64,000 nucleotides of DNA from Pictodentalium vernedei (lineage: Eukaryota; Mollusca; Scaphopoda; Dentaliida; Dentaliidae), in NCBI GenBank assembly GCA_031216915.1, contig CM062295.1:182480927-182544926 (forward strand), written 5' to 3'. The notes under the pieces were generated by a model. The model saw nothing but the letters and a program-made list of their open reading frames with translations, was not told the DNA's origin and did not search any database. This document shows, piece after piece, positions 22,282 to 33,944 of this stretch (position 1 is the first letter of the stretch; each line of letters starts with the position of its first letter). Position numbers and translations under genes: made by a program.

Positions 22282-24158
22282 AACAGGTACCCAGACAAAA
22301 GGTGCTGGCTGAATGTCTCCTAGGCAAGTAGACAGTTCCTCTTTAAATCCAAAAGAGTTTCACATATTTATTACTTTTTCTCATTATGTATTATTTGTAA
22401 TATTGCAGCTCAGAACACAATCGTTTCCCATGAATTTGTCCTTCATATATGTCCTCTTATGCGAATTTTTCTCTCACAGAAACATTCTTAAAGACTAATT
22501 CAAATGCACAGGGAAACAAGCTGTGAAAGAAACCACAAATGTCTTTTCAAGATGGCATATGCCATAATTGTTCGTTGAAAAACACTTTGGCGACACTTCT
22601 TGAAGATTTTTTTTTATTATCTTATGGGGGATCTTCTGTCTAAAGTTCTTCAGTCTGGGGATCTTTTGACCAGGGCAGCTTATCTCCTACATTTGAATAT
22701 TTAGTGTGGTAAAAAAATCTGCAATTAAGAGAGGCAGAGTGCCCATACAAAGAAATTTAAATTGAGACTGAGACATATGAAGTATCACAAAATGGATTAA
22801 TTTGGAGCTGAGTTATGCATGAATATAACTATGGTTACACACAGACTGAAATATAGTTAGTCTTACTATCTGAATTAAACTGCACAGTTTGGCAATATAT
22901 AATAATATCTGAAAGCTCTTTGGCAATGTTTCTACTTTTTTCATTTTTTCTTTCTTCTAATTTCTGAAAAATAAATTACATATTCCTTTTTGCTCTAACT
23001 CTGAATATATTTGCATATGTAACATGTATTCTATGTTTGCAATCCTTTAATGCAAACAAAGTTGCTTTTAAACCTGTGAACCCTAATTTTTTTGACTGGT
23101 ATATTTACTAGCATGGCTCTACTGAAAAATGCAGAAAGCCACTATTAATAGTCAGAAAAAGGGTCAGATAATATACACCACAACTCATGCTATTCTGTAG
23201 ATTATGAGGCCTAAAACAAGAACATGAACTTTTGATGGCAAAGAAATAATTACAAAAATAAAAAATAAATTAAAAAATGCCTGTCCATGTGCAATTTTAC
23301 GAAAAAATGGCCCAAGTAACAGAAGATCTTTTTTGTGGGGGCTTATGCAATTGTAGGAAGGCTCAGTAATAATTTAAATCCATCAGCACTATAGGTATAG
23401 GGCTGTGGCTGTGGAAATTATTATTGATCACCCTGATGATCTACTGTTCATTTTGTCTTCTACTGGTTGAATGCAAATAATTAGGCCATTGCCAATGTTT
23501 ACAGCCACTCATCTGGAATATTTCAGTTGGTTGGAAAAGCAAACCAATGATTTGCTTTTGCGACTGACTGATAAATTGCCGGACGATCAGGGACGATTGA
23601 ATCTGAATTTCAAAAAGATTCATTTTCTGTGAATTAACATTAGAAATGTAGCTCAATCAAAACTTGATTTGATCAACATTTTGATGTCATTACAATCTGA
23701 AAAGAAGACTCACTGCAGTGTTAAGATTACAAGGGATAGTTACACTAATTGTGTTAATATCTTGATGTTTTCAGGGTGAATTAAGTACTTGATAATTGGA
23801 GTATATATAATTGGGGTAGGAAAGAATACCAGTATATCCTTGTAAGTAAAGGCACATCACATTAAATCAACGGTCCACAAAAATGGGTAAACAAACAGTC
23901 CATAACAGCATCAAGTTCCTTACAGAATTAGACTGGTGGTCTGAGAGCTTGGGATGACATGATCAATTCCATCTGTGACAAACTTTGTGGCCTATGGACA
24001 GGTACCCAACTAGCAGTGATGAGGGGATCTACCTAAGTGGAATCGACTTCCCTTGGCAGTAATTTCTCTAAATTGCTTTTGGGAGGAAAACTTGATAAGA
24101 AATCGCTTCTCAACCAAGAGACTTAAAAGTTGTTGTTCAGTGCAAATTGTCTAGACCT
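22282..24158. other. AT-rich intergenic region with one dispersed repeat
   Basis: No gene recognised. About 23203-23355 (GAGGCCTAAAAC, then CTTTTGATGGCAAAGAAATA) matches 42308-42475 and, in the opposite direction, part of 35725-35830, so it is a dispersed repeat. The open stretch 23656-23441 on the minus strand shows no family resemblance. Confidence 0.55.
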
Positions 24159-24162
24159 TTAA

Positions 24163-24404
24163 CCCTTTACCTAACATGAAAAGCAGACGACACTTGCAAA
24201 CAAAATTAAAGAATAACTAATTTTTTTCATTTTTTGCTAAAAAACATAGCTTATGGCCCCTCACTGGAACGGGCTCAATGAGCTCATTCCAATGAGGTGT
24301 CATAAGCTATCTTTTTGACGCAAAAAATGAGAAAATAATGAAAATAGAATGGGAATTTTTGTGAATAGCGCTGGCCGGTTTTGGCCGTTACTTTGGCTAA
24401 AGGG
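24163..24404. mobile_element. TTAA-flanked MITE, family a (piggyBac-like), copy 1
   Basis: A 242-bp element flanked by TTAA at 24159-24162 and 24405-24408, with ends CCCTTTACC and GGCTAAAGGG. A central palindrome (ACATAGCTTATGGCCCCTCA...TGAGGTGTCATAAGCTAT, about 24245-24310) folds into a hairpin. TTAA duplication plus CCC-starting ends suits piggyBac-type mobilisation; there is no transposase. A close relative lies at 39787-40030. Confidence 0.85.
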
Positions 24405-24408
24405 TTAA

Positions 24409-24647
24409 CTGGTTGAGTGCTGAATTATTTTTTTGTCTTCAAAATTTGTTCACATTATTGTCTTGTTACAATTTAAGGAAGAGTGTTTATTGGCACTCTC
24501 CCATAATGTAACAAGGCAGAACCATGCAGACTAACAAATTTCAGTTGGAAAATAATATGAGACCCATCAGCAGATTATGAAGCTTTTAAGTTATTGTATC
24601 GGGACTTCAGAATAAAACCCAAATATGAGCTTCCAGCACTTTACCAG
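24409..24647. mobile_element. TTAA-flanked MITE, family b
   Basis: A 239-bp element with terminal repeats CTGGTTGAGTGCTG and CAGCACTTTACCAG, flanked by TTAA at 24405-24408 and 24648-24651. It abuts the preceding MITE and shares its TTAA. Related ends occur near 28605 and 30443. An internal stem (TTGTTACA...TGTAACAA, about 24461-24521) is present. Confidence 0.85.
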
Positions 24648-24945
24648 TTAAAGGTTGATAAACATAATTTCACAACACAATTCGCACCCAAAAGTCCTGG
24701 TTATACAGTGGTAGTCACTTAATTGGATATTTTTATTGAATAACCCTATTAAATGCATATAACTTCCAAACACAAAACAATTTACCATAACTTCAGTATA
24801 AATTTTATATGTTAACCCTTTGCCCAATTATAATAAAAAAATTAATATTTATTCCTGTTAATGGAAATAAAACATCTAGTAATCTATCAAAGACTTACCT
24901 GGACCAAGACTAAATTGACATTCTTTTGGCAAAACAAAAAAATAC

Positions 24946-25494
24946 ATTTGGTTCACAGGCAATTAATTTTTCAAATCACTGAGGGAGGGTGCTTTTATTT
25001 TTGTCTTTTTTATTTGTTATATTTATGCATCTTTTACAAGAAATAAATATTGTGCACTTATTATTTGAGTTATTTTCTTCAGAACAGAAGAAATTGGGTG
25101 TTTATAAAACAAATATAACAGATAGACACTGTATTTTAACCCAGTGCACACTGATGCAAAAAATAAGGCAATTTTAAGCAGCAATTATTCCCCATAATGC
25201 AACTAGAAATTTAACGAATGCAATGAGCTCTGTCAAACAATACTGAATTGGTTAACTTCCTAGTTGCATTGTGGAGTAAATTTGTAGGTTGAAACTTTGC
25301 TACTTCAATATCCGTGTGCAGAGGGTTAATCATGCTTTGTTACAAGCAAATAAATATATTGCCAATATACACAAATCAAAAAAGGTAAAATTTTCAAGTC
25401 TCCCAATTTCATAGAATTTCTGAAGGCACTGAAAACCAATACAAACATTCAATGGAGGGGTTAAAGTTCAGTGAGTGACTGCCTGTGAACCAAA
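24946..25494. mobile_element. MITE, family d, interrupted by another MITE
   Basis: Terminal inverted repeats TTTGGTTCACAGGCA (about 24947) and TGCCTGTGAACCAAA (about 25480-25494). A shorter relative at about 30135-30352 has CAATTAATTTTTCAATTCA and CTGCCTGTGAACCAAAA without the extra internal sequence. That supports the MITE at 25140-25325 being a later insertion. Confidence 0.75.
25140..25325. mobile_element. TTAA-flanked MITE, family c, nested
   Basis: A 186-bp element with ends CCCAGTGCACACTG and CGTGTGCAGAGGG, flanked by TTAA at 25136-25139 and 25326-25329. It has an internal stem around CATAATGCAACTAG/CTAGTTGCATTGTG (about 25194-25273). Confidence 0.8.
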
Positions 25495-27050
25495 ATCCTT
25501 ATTTTTTCAGTCTTATGGAACTATTTTGCCTTATTACGTCCAATATAAGTATTTAACCCGTAAAGGCCTAATTCTGACTTGGATGACTTTTTCCAGCAAC
25601 AGAATAGGTGCCCCACCATGCAGTCTCCCAAGTAAATTTGTAAGTTACATGCAAGAACATTGGAAGTAATTTCTAGGCAAGTCTTGACTGCCAAAATACA
25701 GAGCAAAGACTTGACTAATGAAAGTGTCAATAACACTAGGGCTGGGCGGTTTTGAAATTTGCATTTCAGTTCGGTTTCGGTTTTGTACAAAAACTTGGTG
25801 TTCGGTTTTCAAAATATATTGTAGAAATCCACATTTTAGAGGGTAATGTACACATAAAGTGTGTCTGTATTTGTCAATAAGTCATGAGGCTCATACAGTG
25901 TGTTGAGTCTCCTGGGTTACTTAGTGCTCACCACTCTTCTTAGCTAATAGACATATTGTGGTGGGCTTCTGTAGTGGGCTAGAGTGGTGGAGCCATGGGT
26001 ATCTATCTAAGGAGACTAGCCCCCCACCCCTCCCCAAATTCCACTTGCTCCTCCCATCCCCAAATTTGAAAATATTCTTTTTTATTTCCTGTTTCCTGCC
26101 TTGAGTACAAGTACAGTACCCTCAGTCCTAGATTCCCCCATCTCCCAACTCTTCACCAGCATGGTGCCTTGTTCTGTCAGTGAGGTTTGGGACCTTGTCA
26201 AGATGGAAAAGCTACATTTAAGCAAAAATCAACATTTCCTTATTTTTTAAAGACTCGCTAAGCTCTCATCCTGGTTTTGGTGGATAATATGCAATTGTTT
26301 TGCTTATTTTGGTAATTATCACATCGCTTCAAAATGGACTGCCCGGTCTCTTAATGGTTCCTGCTTCAAAGGACAGTGGAATAAAAGGAACACAAATTAT
26401 ATTTCTTGTGATTTTGATAACTATTATTGAAGTAAGTTTTGATATACTTACCACTTTTATTAGTAAATCACTCACTCCAATGTTTTCATAATATCTCTCC
26501 CAATTTTGACTGTAGAGGTTCGTTTTTGACTTTCATTTTGCCCAAACATAGAAATTGGACAAAGTGAGTGGTGCCAAGGCGAAGATATTGCCAACTTCAC
26601 TTCACTTCTTGGCTGATTCATGCGTTGATTTCATATCAGTCAAGACAGGCGATTGATGTTTTGAAGGAAGACGGGTGTATAATGGGATTGAAAGTTTGCA
26701 ATATTACATCTTGGGATTTGTTGTGTACACAAAATACACATGGGAAAACACATGTTGATTATAACAACTGCTTATTGGGAATGCAGCGTTAACTTGACAC
26801 TTGACAGTAAGGTCTTTATAACTGACAGACCTTCAGTACTGCACGATTCCTTAAAGTAAGTTCAAATAGTATACAAACAATTTTCAATAAGTTTAAAAAA
26901 CTTTCATTTGTTACCTGCCATCCATTTAACAGGATATGTTCTATTTTAATTTAACCATTTTATTGTTGAACACTAATGGGGTGGTAGTTGAATAGCTGTG
27001 GGTCTCCCAATTTAAAAATGGGTATAATTTGAGCGATTTCAGTTTGTCAG
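25495..27050. other. Intergenic, one hAT-like end
   Basis: No gene recognised. TAGGGCTGGGCGGTTTTGAA (25737-25756), followed by a CGGTTTCGG stretch, resembles the left terminus of the hAT element at 55138. Its partner end was not found, so it is probably truncated. Confidence 0.45.
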
Positions 27051-28372
27051 GCACTCTATCTGTAACAAAAGATAAGTTGATTACATGAGATAATAAACCT
27101 GCTACCTCAGTATTATCTCTTTTAATAATTTTGTGGACATATCATCGCTATATCTACTTGTTTTGCTCCTCAAATTGTGAGTGCAAAAGATTACTTCTTG
27201 TTCATTAGTAGGACTTACAAAAAATGAGTCTCTATTGTTATTATTGATCAAATAATCCAAAAAATTATGTTGGGTAGGTGGCACTTGATTACTTGTCGTC
27301 TTTCCAATGTCAGCAAAAAGGTATTGAATCCATAAGCGATTTTTTGCGGGACTGTTAATTCCGTATTTCCATCTAAGAAGGTGGTGGGAAGTTTTTGGTT
27401 GATATTTGACTTACATATGGCCTTTCGTAGGATTTCCCATGTCTTTTTAATGTTATATTTATTTTCTAGGAATATCTTATCATAATAATCTGCTTTACAG
27501 ATCCGTTTCAAGCGGTTGCATTCATGGCAAAATTGTTTGTATTCTGTTATGTTTTGAGTAGTTGGGGATTTTAATTCTTTAACATAAATTTACTTTTCGC
27601 TTGTGATGATTGCAATCAGCCTAGCATCATACATATTTGATGTTTTATATATTTTTTCCTCATAGGGCTTGCTTTCAGGGGAAGTGCTTTTTTAAAAGCT
27701 TCGTAGAATATGTAAAGAAATTTATTGTACAATGAGTTCGGACAACTGTTGTTAGTGACCTCTGAAAAGTCACATGCTGATAAGAGTACTTTGAAGCGAG
27801 TGATATTCTCTGTATTGATTGACCATCTAAAATTAGGTATTGGGATAATTGATCGTTTGTCCATTTCTTCTATGAAAAACGTAGCAAAATGGTCGCTGAC
27901 GTCAGTAATTATTATTCCTGAAGTAAAATTATTGATGGTATTGCTGAAAATGCTGGTCAATTAGGGTAGCAGAGAATTTGGTAATTCTCGTGGGCTTTGT
28001 TATAGTGGGTAGAAACCCTGCACTGTACACTGAATCTTTAAAAGTATTCGTTTTTGTGTGTGTGTTCATGTTGAGTAGGTCTATATTGAGATCACCCATA
28101 AGGTAAACCTTGTTATTTTCCTTGTTTATAGTGTATAGGGTATTTCAACAAATAAGGATTCAAACACATGTGGTATAAAGGCCGCTAAGTCATTTCGTAT
28201 TTTAAAGGGTATATCGTTTTTTATGTACATTCTGACACCACCCCTGCATTGTCGACTTCAGGGCGAATACGGGAAGCCAAGGGGTGATACCCTTCAAGTT
28301 GATACTCTACACCAGGTTTAATATTAAATATTTCCGTCATGCCTATTACGTCTAAAAAGTTAGAGTTTGACT
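27050..28372 (-). pseudogene. LINE retrotransposon remnant: endonuclease and start of reverse transcriptase
   Basis: A non-LTR retrotransposon ORF2 read on the minus strand. From high to low coordinates: the apurinic-type endonuclease with VIGMTEIF (about 28340), GVRMYIKNDIPF (about 28230), the YLMGDLNIDLL box (about 28115) and TKPTRIT...LID (about 27975); then TDVSDHFATFFI (27900), the SDH signature of the endonuclease C terminus; then the linker (27511-27248) and the reverse transcriptase N terminus (DDMSTKLLKEII, near 27115). Frameshifts separate the blocks near 28245 and 27960. The polymerase core is missing. It may belong to the same family as 38031-38811, but no overlap exists to test that. 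A SINE sits at its 5' side. Confidence 0.8.
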
Positions 28373-28374
28373 CC

Positions 28375-28612
28375 TCAATATACTAACTCCACACACGATT
28401 GGTTAGCAATGGTTGAAGACAAGTGCACCATCGACATGCAGTACACTTTAGTACACAGCACCACCATGTCCCCTCATGGGCAATCAGGATTAAGTGCCAA
28501 ACCCAAGGACACAATACAGTTACCTCTGGCAAGGATTGAACTGTGGATCTTTCAGTTTGAAGTCAAAGGCCGTAACAACTGATCGACCGTGCTCCCACAT
28601 GTTAACTGGTAG
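28375..28612 (-). mobile_element. tRNA-derived SINE, copy 1
   Basis: Read on the minus strand it begins with a tRNA-like head (AGCACGGTCGATCAGTTG, then a B-box-like CAGTTCAATCCTTGCC). It continues with the family body GGTGCTGTGTACTAAAG and CTTCAACCATTGCTAAC. The same body is found at 38812-39130 and 57538-59085. It lies against the 5' end of the LINE remnant. Confidence 0.7.
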
Positions 28613-29414
28613 AGTGCTGGAAGCCCATATTTGGGCTTTATTTTGAAGTGCCAGTACCACAATTTAAAGGCTTCATATTCTGTGGATGTGCTTCATATTA
28701 TTTTTGAAGTGATATTATTTTATCTGTTAGGGTAAAGTGTACAAACCAGCTTGTGTGTATTTGTTAAAATGATGTACAGTGAGAGAAATAACGTGGATGA
28801 AAATTGTAGAAGAAAATGACGTCAAACCCCAGGCCGGCATCCATTCTTAGTTCAGGTACTCAAGAGCCAGGAAGTTTAAATTACCTACTCGAATAAAATG
28901 TTTCTTGCAGCTCAAAGCAGGAGTATGGTTGTGTCCATTGTACTAATAGTCTCTGTAATACTATGCCTCATTCTCACACTCATAAAATATTGACAAAATG
29001 TGTCTACCAACGTCTGCATCACACCTCAGGCCTACTTGGGGTTAAAGGCCAAATTTCGATTTTGATCAATTTTTACTGCAATACAAATTTGTCATCTTTA
29101 GGTCCAAGTGTAAGTTATATTTTTCAGGACCTTAGCAATTGTTTCTCTGCATGTCCTGGCTGCCTACACAAGTAGCCAAGACATGCCTAGAAACAACTTT
29201 GAAGCTACATGATGTACTCTGTCAAAATACATCAAAAAGGTATAAAAATCTCAGGCCTTTAAGGGTTAAAGCCCACAAAAGTCTGATGAGTGGAGTAGAA
29301 AGCCCCTGAGTTGAATCTTAGGTTATCAATAAGTCAAGTTTATTAAACTTAGTTCTTAAATTCCAAACAGAAACACAACTATTAAAAGATTTAGATTTTA
29401 TCCCACTAGCTTAC
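28613..29414. other. Intergenic / likely intron of the PH-domain gene
   Basis: No other coding block seen. Near 28600-28640 a fragment (TTAACTGGTAGAGTGCTGGA) resembles the end of MITE family b. Two related stretches with AAAGGCC near 29043 and GGCCTTTAAGGG near 29258 may be ends of a further MITE, but no clean duplication was found. Confidence 0.4.
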
Positions 29415-29566
29415 CTTCAGAACCAAACTGGATGTACAATTCTTTATCAGTGTCATCCATTCACTAAGTTCTACTTCTGATTCACAGGATACTGACAATG
29501 GTTTTAAGTGGCTTCTTGAATATATCTGGAAGCGATAAGGCCGCTCGTGTGTTGGAGGCAAACGTT
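29415..29566 (-). CDS. Single exon of a pleckstrin-homology domain protein
   Basis: A 152-bp minus-strand exon bounded by consensus splice sites: a polypyrimidine tract with TTTTTTCAG just upstream (about 29567-29575) and a CTGAAG|GTAAGC donor (exon end 29415). It enters in the second position of a codon and leaves on a codon boundary. The peptide contains RPYRFQIYSRSHLKPLSVSC and then ESEVELSEWMTLIKNC. The invariant Trp before a short helix is typical of the C-terminal half of a PH domain, which binds phosphoinositides or proteins at membranes. Other exons were not found within the window, so the gene must have long introns or lie mostly outside. The specific protein is not identified. A retained fragment cannot be excluded, but the clean borders argue for a live exon. 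Confidence 0.7.
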
Positions 29567-31232
29567 CTGAAAAAAGTAAGAGAATAAGCAATACAGGACG
29601 CACCTATATTTTTATTTATATTTATTTATTGGTGCTTAAGGTCACTTTTAGAATCTATGGCCATATTAGGACCACAACATAGGTATAAATTCAAGTTTAG
29701 CCAATCGTTTAGAGCACTTCCAACCCATGCAATGGTTACCAGGTCCTATTTTACCAGACAAGCAGCACTGCTCCACTTCCAGGGGTGGTCATGTACCAGT
29801 TAATCCTTACTCAATGTAATGGCCATAACTACCCAGCACCATTCACAAAAACTGCTGTTTAAGCATTTCAATTTCTACCTCAAAAACATAGCTTTTTAAG
29901 GCACTACAATAGCAAAATTCAAGGATTTTCAAGACCCTGTCTTCACCAGTCCTAAGATCTGCCAGTTCTTACCCACTCCCCTCACCTCCCACTTCCCTTC
30001 AATGGAAGAGGGAAGTGTGGATGACCGGAGGGTCATAGTTAGAACTACGCCTTCACAAACCCTAGCATATGGTGTTGTGTTCATCCACCACTGGTTTTTA
30101 AAACATTGCACATTTAGAATATCTTTTGAGTCCAAACAAACAAATATATTTGGCAATCCATGAGCAATTAATTTTTCAATTCAATAAGGGAGGGATGCTT
30201 TTATTTTTAAAAACTGTTTCATTTTAAAAAGCATAATATTTTAAAGTCTCATGATTTCAATGTAATTTTGGAAGACATTGCAAGCCAATAAAAACCTTCC
30301 AATGAGAGGGTTCAAATTCAGTGAGGGACTACTGCCTGTGAACCAAAAACACTTTTTTTAGCCTCATTATCTTTTTTAAGATAGAAACATCTTGTCTTCA
30401 TGGTAATGACATAGTAGAAACATAGTTCAAGATTTTTGATTGGTTGAGTGCTAGAGGCAAATATTGGCTCTCTTGAAAAGTGCTGAAAGCCACTTTAGTG
30501 GCTTTGCACTGTATGTATTAGCTTGTTCTGAAATAGCAGGGAGCATGGTGGCTCTGTGGTTAGATTCTGATTCAGAAATTTTATTCACAGAATGCAGGAA
30601 GATTTTGATTACAGAACATCACAAGTTACAGAAAAATGTACACCGTAGGGGATGACATAGCCAGATTGACCTTCTACCTGACATCCCCTTAAAAGAATAA
30701 CAGTTCAATTGCAGGGCAACTATAAGAGCATATCGCAGTCAATAATAATTCGTTCTTTCAACCACTGTTTACCGAAATCGGAGAAAAAAAGATCTTTGAA
30801 TCATGGGGTGCAATATGTCCAGTAACAGATCTGGTAGTTTATCAGGATAAATAAACTTGTAGCAGTTGGCTATAATTTTCTAGGGACGCACAGACGAATT
30901 GCATCAGTATTACTACGTCTTCCCGAGGGCAATGTTTTGCAGCTGCACACATCTACAAAACATTGCAGGCGGGAAGATGTAGTATTGCCTTGTGCTTCTG
31001 CAGGAGAGAGCTCAAGGTTTGCTGTTATGGTAGCCCAGTTAGTACACTGAGAGACAACTTTATTCCGTGAGAGCAGCCAATTGATACAAACTCTCAAGAA
31101 TGACAAGGCCACCTGTTGATACACAGTTTGAACATGCCCCTCATGTGAGAGAACAGAGTTGTCCTGAGCACATTCCATATTAGTACATCATGTGACAAAT
31201 CCCCGTATTCTCATTGGCTGTATTGATAGGGA
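29567..31232. other. Intergenic with old retroposon and MITE relatives
   Basis: About 29622-29850 resembles, with much divergence, the retroposon at 40853-41072 (CAAGTTTAGCCAATCG, CCAGGTCCTATTTTACCAG). About 30135-30352 is a shorter relative of the family d MITE at 24946. At about 30440 a GATTGGTTGAGTGCTAGAGG stretch resembles family b. No gene is seen. Confidence 0.5.
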
Positions 31233-31300
31233 CTATAAAAGCATAGTGCCCGGAGTCAAGCATAGTGCCCGGAGTCATGCAATAGTGCGCACGCATTGCA
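31233..31300 (+). promoter_or_regulatory. Putative promoter of the DUF3504 recombinase gene
   Basis: GGGACTATAAAAGCATAG contains a TATA-like box at about 31234-31242, some 100 bp before the ATG at 31340. Directly after it AGCATAGTGCCCGGAGTC occurs twice in tandem (about 31240-31277), then GCAATAGTGCG. The same GCATAGTGCCC and GCAATAGTGC words form the arms and loop of the hairpin element at 35264-35392 beyond the 3' end of the gene. Confidence 0.4.
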
Positions 31301-31456
31301 AACAGAATCCCGAGGGGATTCCCCTTTTCTTCTGAGCAGATGGCAAATGTGGAGACGAATAGAAGTAAAATGAGCGTTTCGAGATTCGCAAACGAGAATG
31401 TTAATTCTTTTCTTGAACAACATCAGAGCCGAAAGACTGTTAGTTTAACCAAATAT

Positions 31457-31674
31457 CAGTCCTTCGCGTGAGACGGGCGCTATTGCGCTCGCAAGCGCCT
31501 GTAATTTAAAAAAGACGAGCGCAAAAAATCGCACCCGTCATCGAACAGTTCAACTTCACTTAAATTGCACTCAACTCACAAGCATTGCCACGCTTCAAGT
31601 CAGAATGGACATCTATTTTGTTATTGTCCATTGGTTAATGGTAAAACAAAAACAAAATTAAAATTGCTGTTATA

Positions 31675-31705
<31 letters not shown>

Positions 31706-33151
31706 CACCCCTCCACCTTCATATCACCATCCACTCCGCAAGAGGTCGGAATCGATATTGTCAGTGAAAACTGAAACATTTCCAGTTTCCTTTGTTCACT
31801 GCGCATGTCATTATACATCCCCATTCATGCAGTAAACGAAACCGAAAGTACAGTGCTAATTTAATCAGAATTTGCTTTAAAAATTCTCATAATTATCTTG
31901 TATATACGTTTCATTTTCAGATTTCGGGTTTTAATTCTCAATTTAATGAATAAAACAAACAGAAACCATATGGTGTTGTTTTCATTTTTTGTACAGGTTA
32001 CTCTCGAAGCTAGAAATCAACACTGCAAACCACCCCCTTGAAAACTGACAAACATAGTCTGTTTAAAAATAGCTGTTTTTTTTATTTTTAATATGTACAT
32101 TTATTACGAATAAACAAAATACAGCTTCACACAAAATCAATAAAAAAAAAATCATAATATGAAGACCAGATAAAATTTACACAGCGGAATATGAATAACA
32201 AAATAGTTGCCTCCCTTGGCAAAATTCAAAAAATTGATTTTACACTGAAAGTCATAATTTCACATGTTGCAGAGCATGATGGAATGATAAATGAGCATGT
32301 TTTATTAAACCAATAAGTCATACATCATATCGCTGGTTAAATTGTTATATAATTCTCAAATACCAGAGTTGTAATTATTTTTTTTTTTAATTACCACTTT
32401 CTCATTAATTTCTGAACATCCGTTTTCACAGTGAGTTGTGCACGCTCGAAAGTGGCAGTGTTCTTTCACAATGGGTGGTGCACCGCTCGAAAGTGGCAGT
32501 GTTCAATCAGTATCTTTGTGATGATGTTCGACCACTGTGAAAACTATATGTTATGGGCATGTTTCAGACAACTATTGACAGCAGTCTGCACACTTATTTG
32601 AAACAAGTCACAGCTTCCAAAACGAGGTCGACAAAAATAAACAAGTCAATTTTGCTTGGGATATATAATTTTTTAATAAAGACTTATTACACTGAACACA
32701 GGCATAATGTATTACACAAAGGACGAATTTAACAACACAAAAACCCTAACTCCCAAAAATATACATAATACAGTATTACAGTTCTATTTGATACCGGGGT
32801 AAGTACAGTGTTGCAACAAGTCACCTGTTTTTCCATTTGATGCCTGTATTAAATTTGACGTCTCAAACAACTTTCGTCCAATTTGAAACTTGGGGGGGGG
32901 TGGGGGGGGGGGGGGGGGGGGGGTTGACTCGAGTAGGGCACTCTGGTTCATAAATCTGAAAAAGCGAGGGTGGGCCTAATCACGAATATGGGCTTCGACA
33001 CAGGTGAGTATGGTAGCTGTGTTTAAACACATCTGTCTCAAACATGCACAGTTGTGAAACTTTGGGGAATTTTGCGAGTGCGATCGCACTCGCAACACAA
33101 TTTGCGAGTGCACTTTTTTGCACCCGTAAAATTTACTCACACGAAGGACTG
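31457..33151. mobile_element. 1695-bp non-autonomous inverted-repeat transposon inside the recombinase exon
   Basis: Ends are CAGTCCTTCGCGTGAG and its inverted match CTCACACGAAGGACTG (one mismatch in 16). They are flanked by the direct repeat AAATAT (31451-31456 and 33152-33157). Removing the element and one AAATAT leaves the recombinase frame uninterrupted. Subterminally there are GCGAGTGC-type stems, including a perfect GCGAGTGCGATCGCACTCGC palindrome near 33074-33093. It carries a 30-base C run (31677-31706) and G runs (32892-32923) at mirror positions about 220 bp from each end. There is no coding capacity. The 6-bp duplication does not match hAT (8) or piggyBac (TTAA), and the superfamily is undetermined. 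Confidence 0.9.
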
Positions 33152-33482
33152 AAATATGCTGTCAATATTCTCCGGCAGTTCTGTTCTGACAGAAAAAGGA
33201 ATGGTGCATTTGAAACGTTAGATGTTGGAAGATTAACGGAACTATTGAAAGACTTTTATACAAACGTTAGAAATCGCGATGGTGATTTGTATTCCAAAAG
33301 CAGTATTTGTGCCATTCGTCAAGGAATAAGAAGATATTTGCAAGAACCCCCACATGAGAGACACTTTGATATAATAACAGACCCAGCTTTCAAAGGTGCT
33401 AATCGTGTGTTCGACAGCATGTTGAAGAAAACAAGAGAAGATGGAAAAGGAACAGTCCGACACAAAAAACCCATTCCGCCAG

Positions 33483-33944
33483 GTAACTATAAAAAATACA
33501 TAATAAAATAAAACACAACAAAACTAGAAAGTGAACAAGTCAGTGTCCGCAATAGACAGTGGTGTTGTAATTATTTGTTCTCGTATAAATACACAGTCTT
33601 GTTAATTACATGAAATAGACGAGTGTTGTTTATTACTCAAATCGACAAGAGACACATAAGAACAGTTGTGAGAGAAAGTAAATAAATAACGGACAGCAAT
33701 GTTTGCTGAAAGTTATCATAAACATGAATAAATAAATAGATAAATTACGAGGAGCAATGTATGTTGAAAGTTATCATAAACATGAATAAATAAATAAATT
33801 GTAGACCTATCAATTAAATAGTTTTGATTAAGAATGTTAGAGAGGGCACTGAATATTATTTATCTTCGATCACAATAAAACGATTGTGATTGACCGTGTA
33901 AACGTTTATTCTGCTTTGATGCTTAGTGTTTCATTCTATTTCAG
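33483..33944 (+). other. Intron of the DUF3504 recombinase gene
   Basis: 462 bp, GT..AG, with donor CCAG|GTAACT and acceptor TTCTATTTCAG|GCGATC. Joining is in phase 1 and gives a Gly codon between PIPP and DLRKLYQHP. It contains a local duplication (AAGTTATCATAAACATGAAT near 33708 and 33768). Confidence 0.75.

Noticed and set aside
25553-29272. TTAACCC/GGGTTAA ends near 25553, 29040 and 29272 as further MITE pairs
   Set aside because: The candidate ends do not pair well enough with each other to set boundaries.
30870-31178. 102-residue minus-strand frame upstream of the recombinase gene
   Set aside because: No domain or splice support; it overlaps the probable promoter region and was not convincing enough to annotate.
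31565-31824. Pro-rich or Gly-rich frames
   Set aside because: They are the translation of a 30-base C run.
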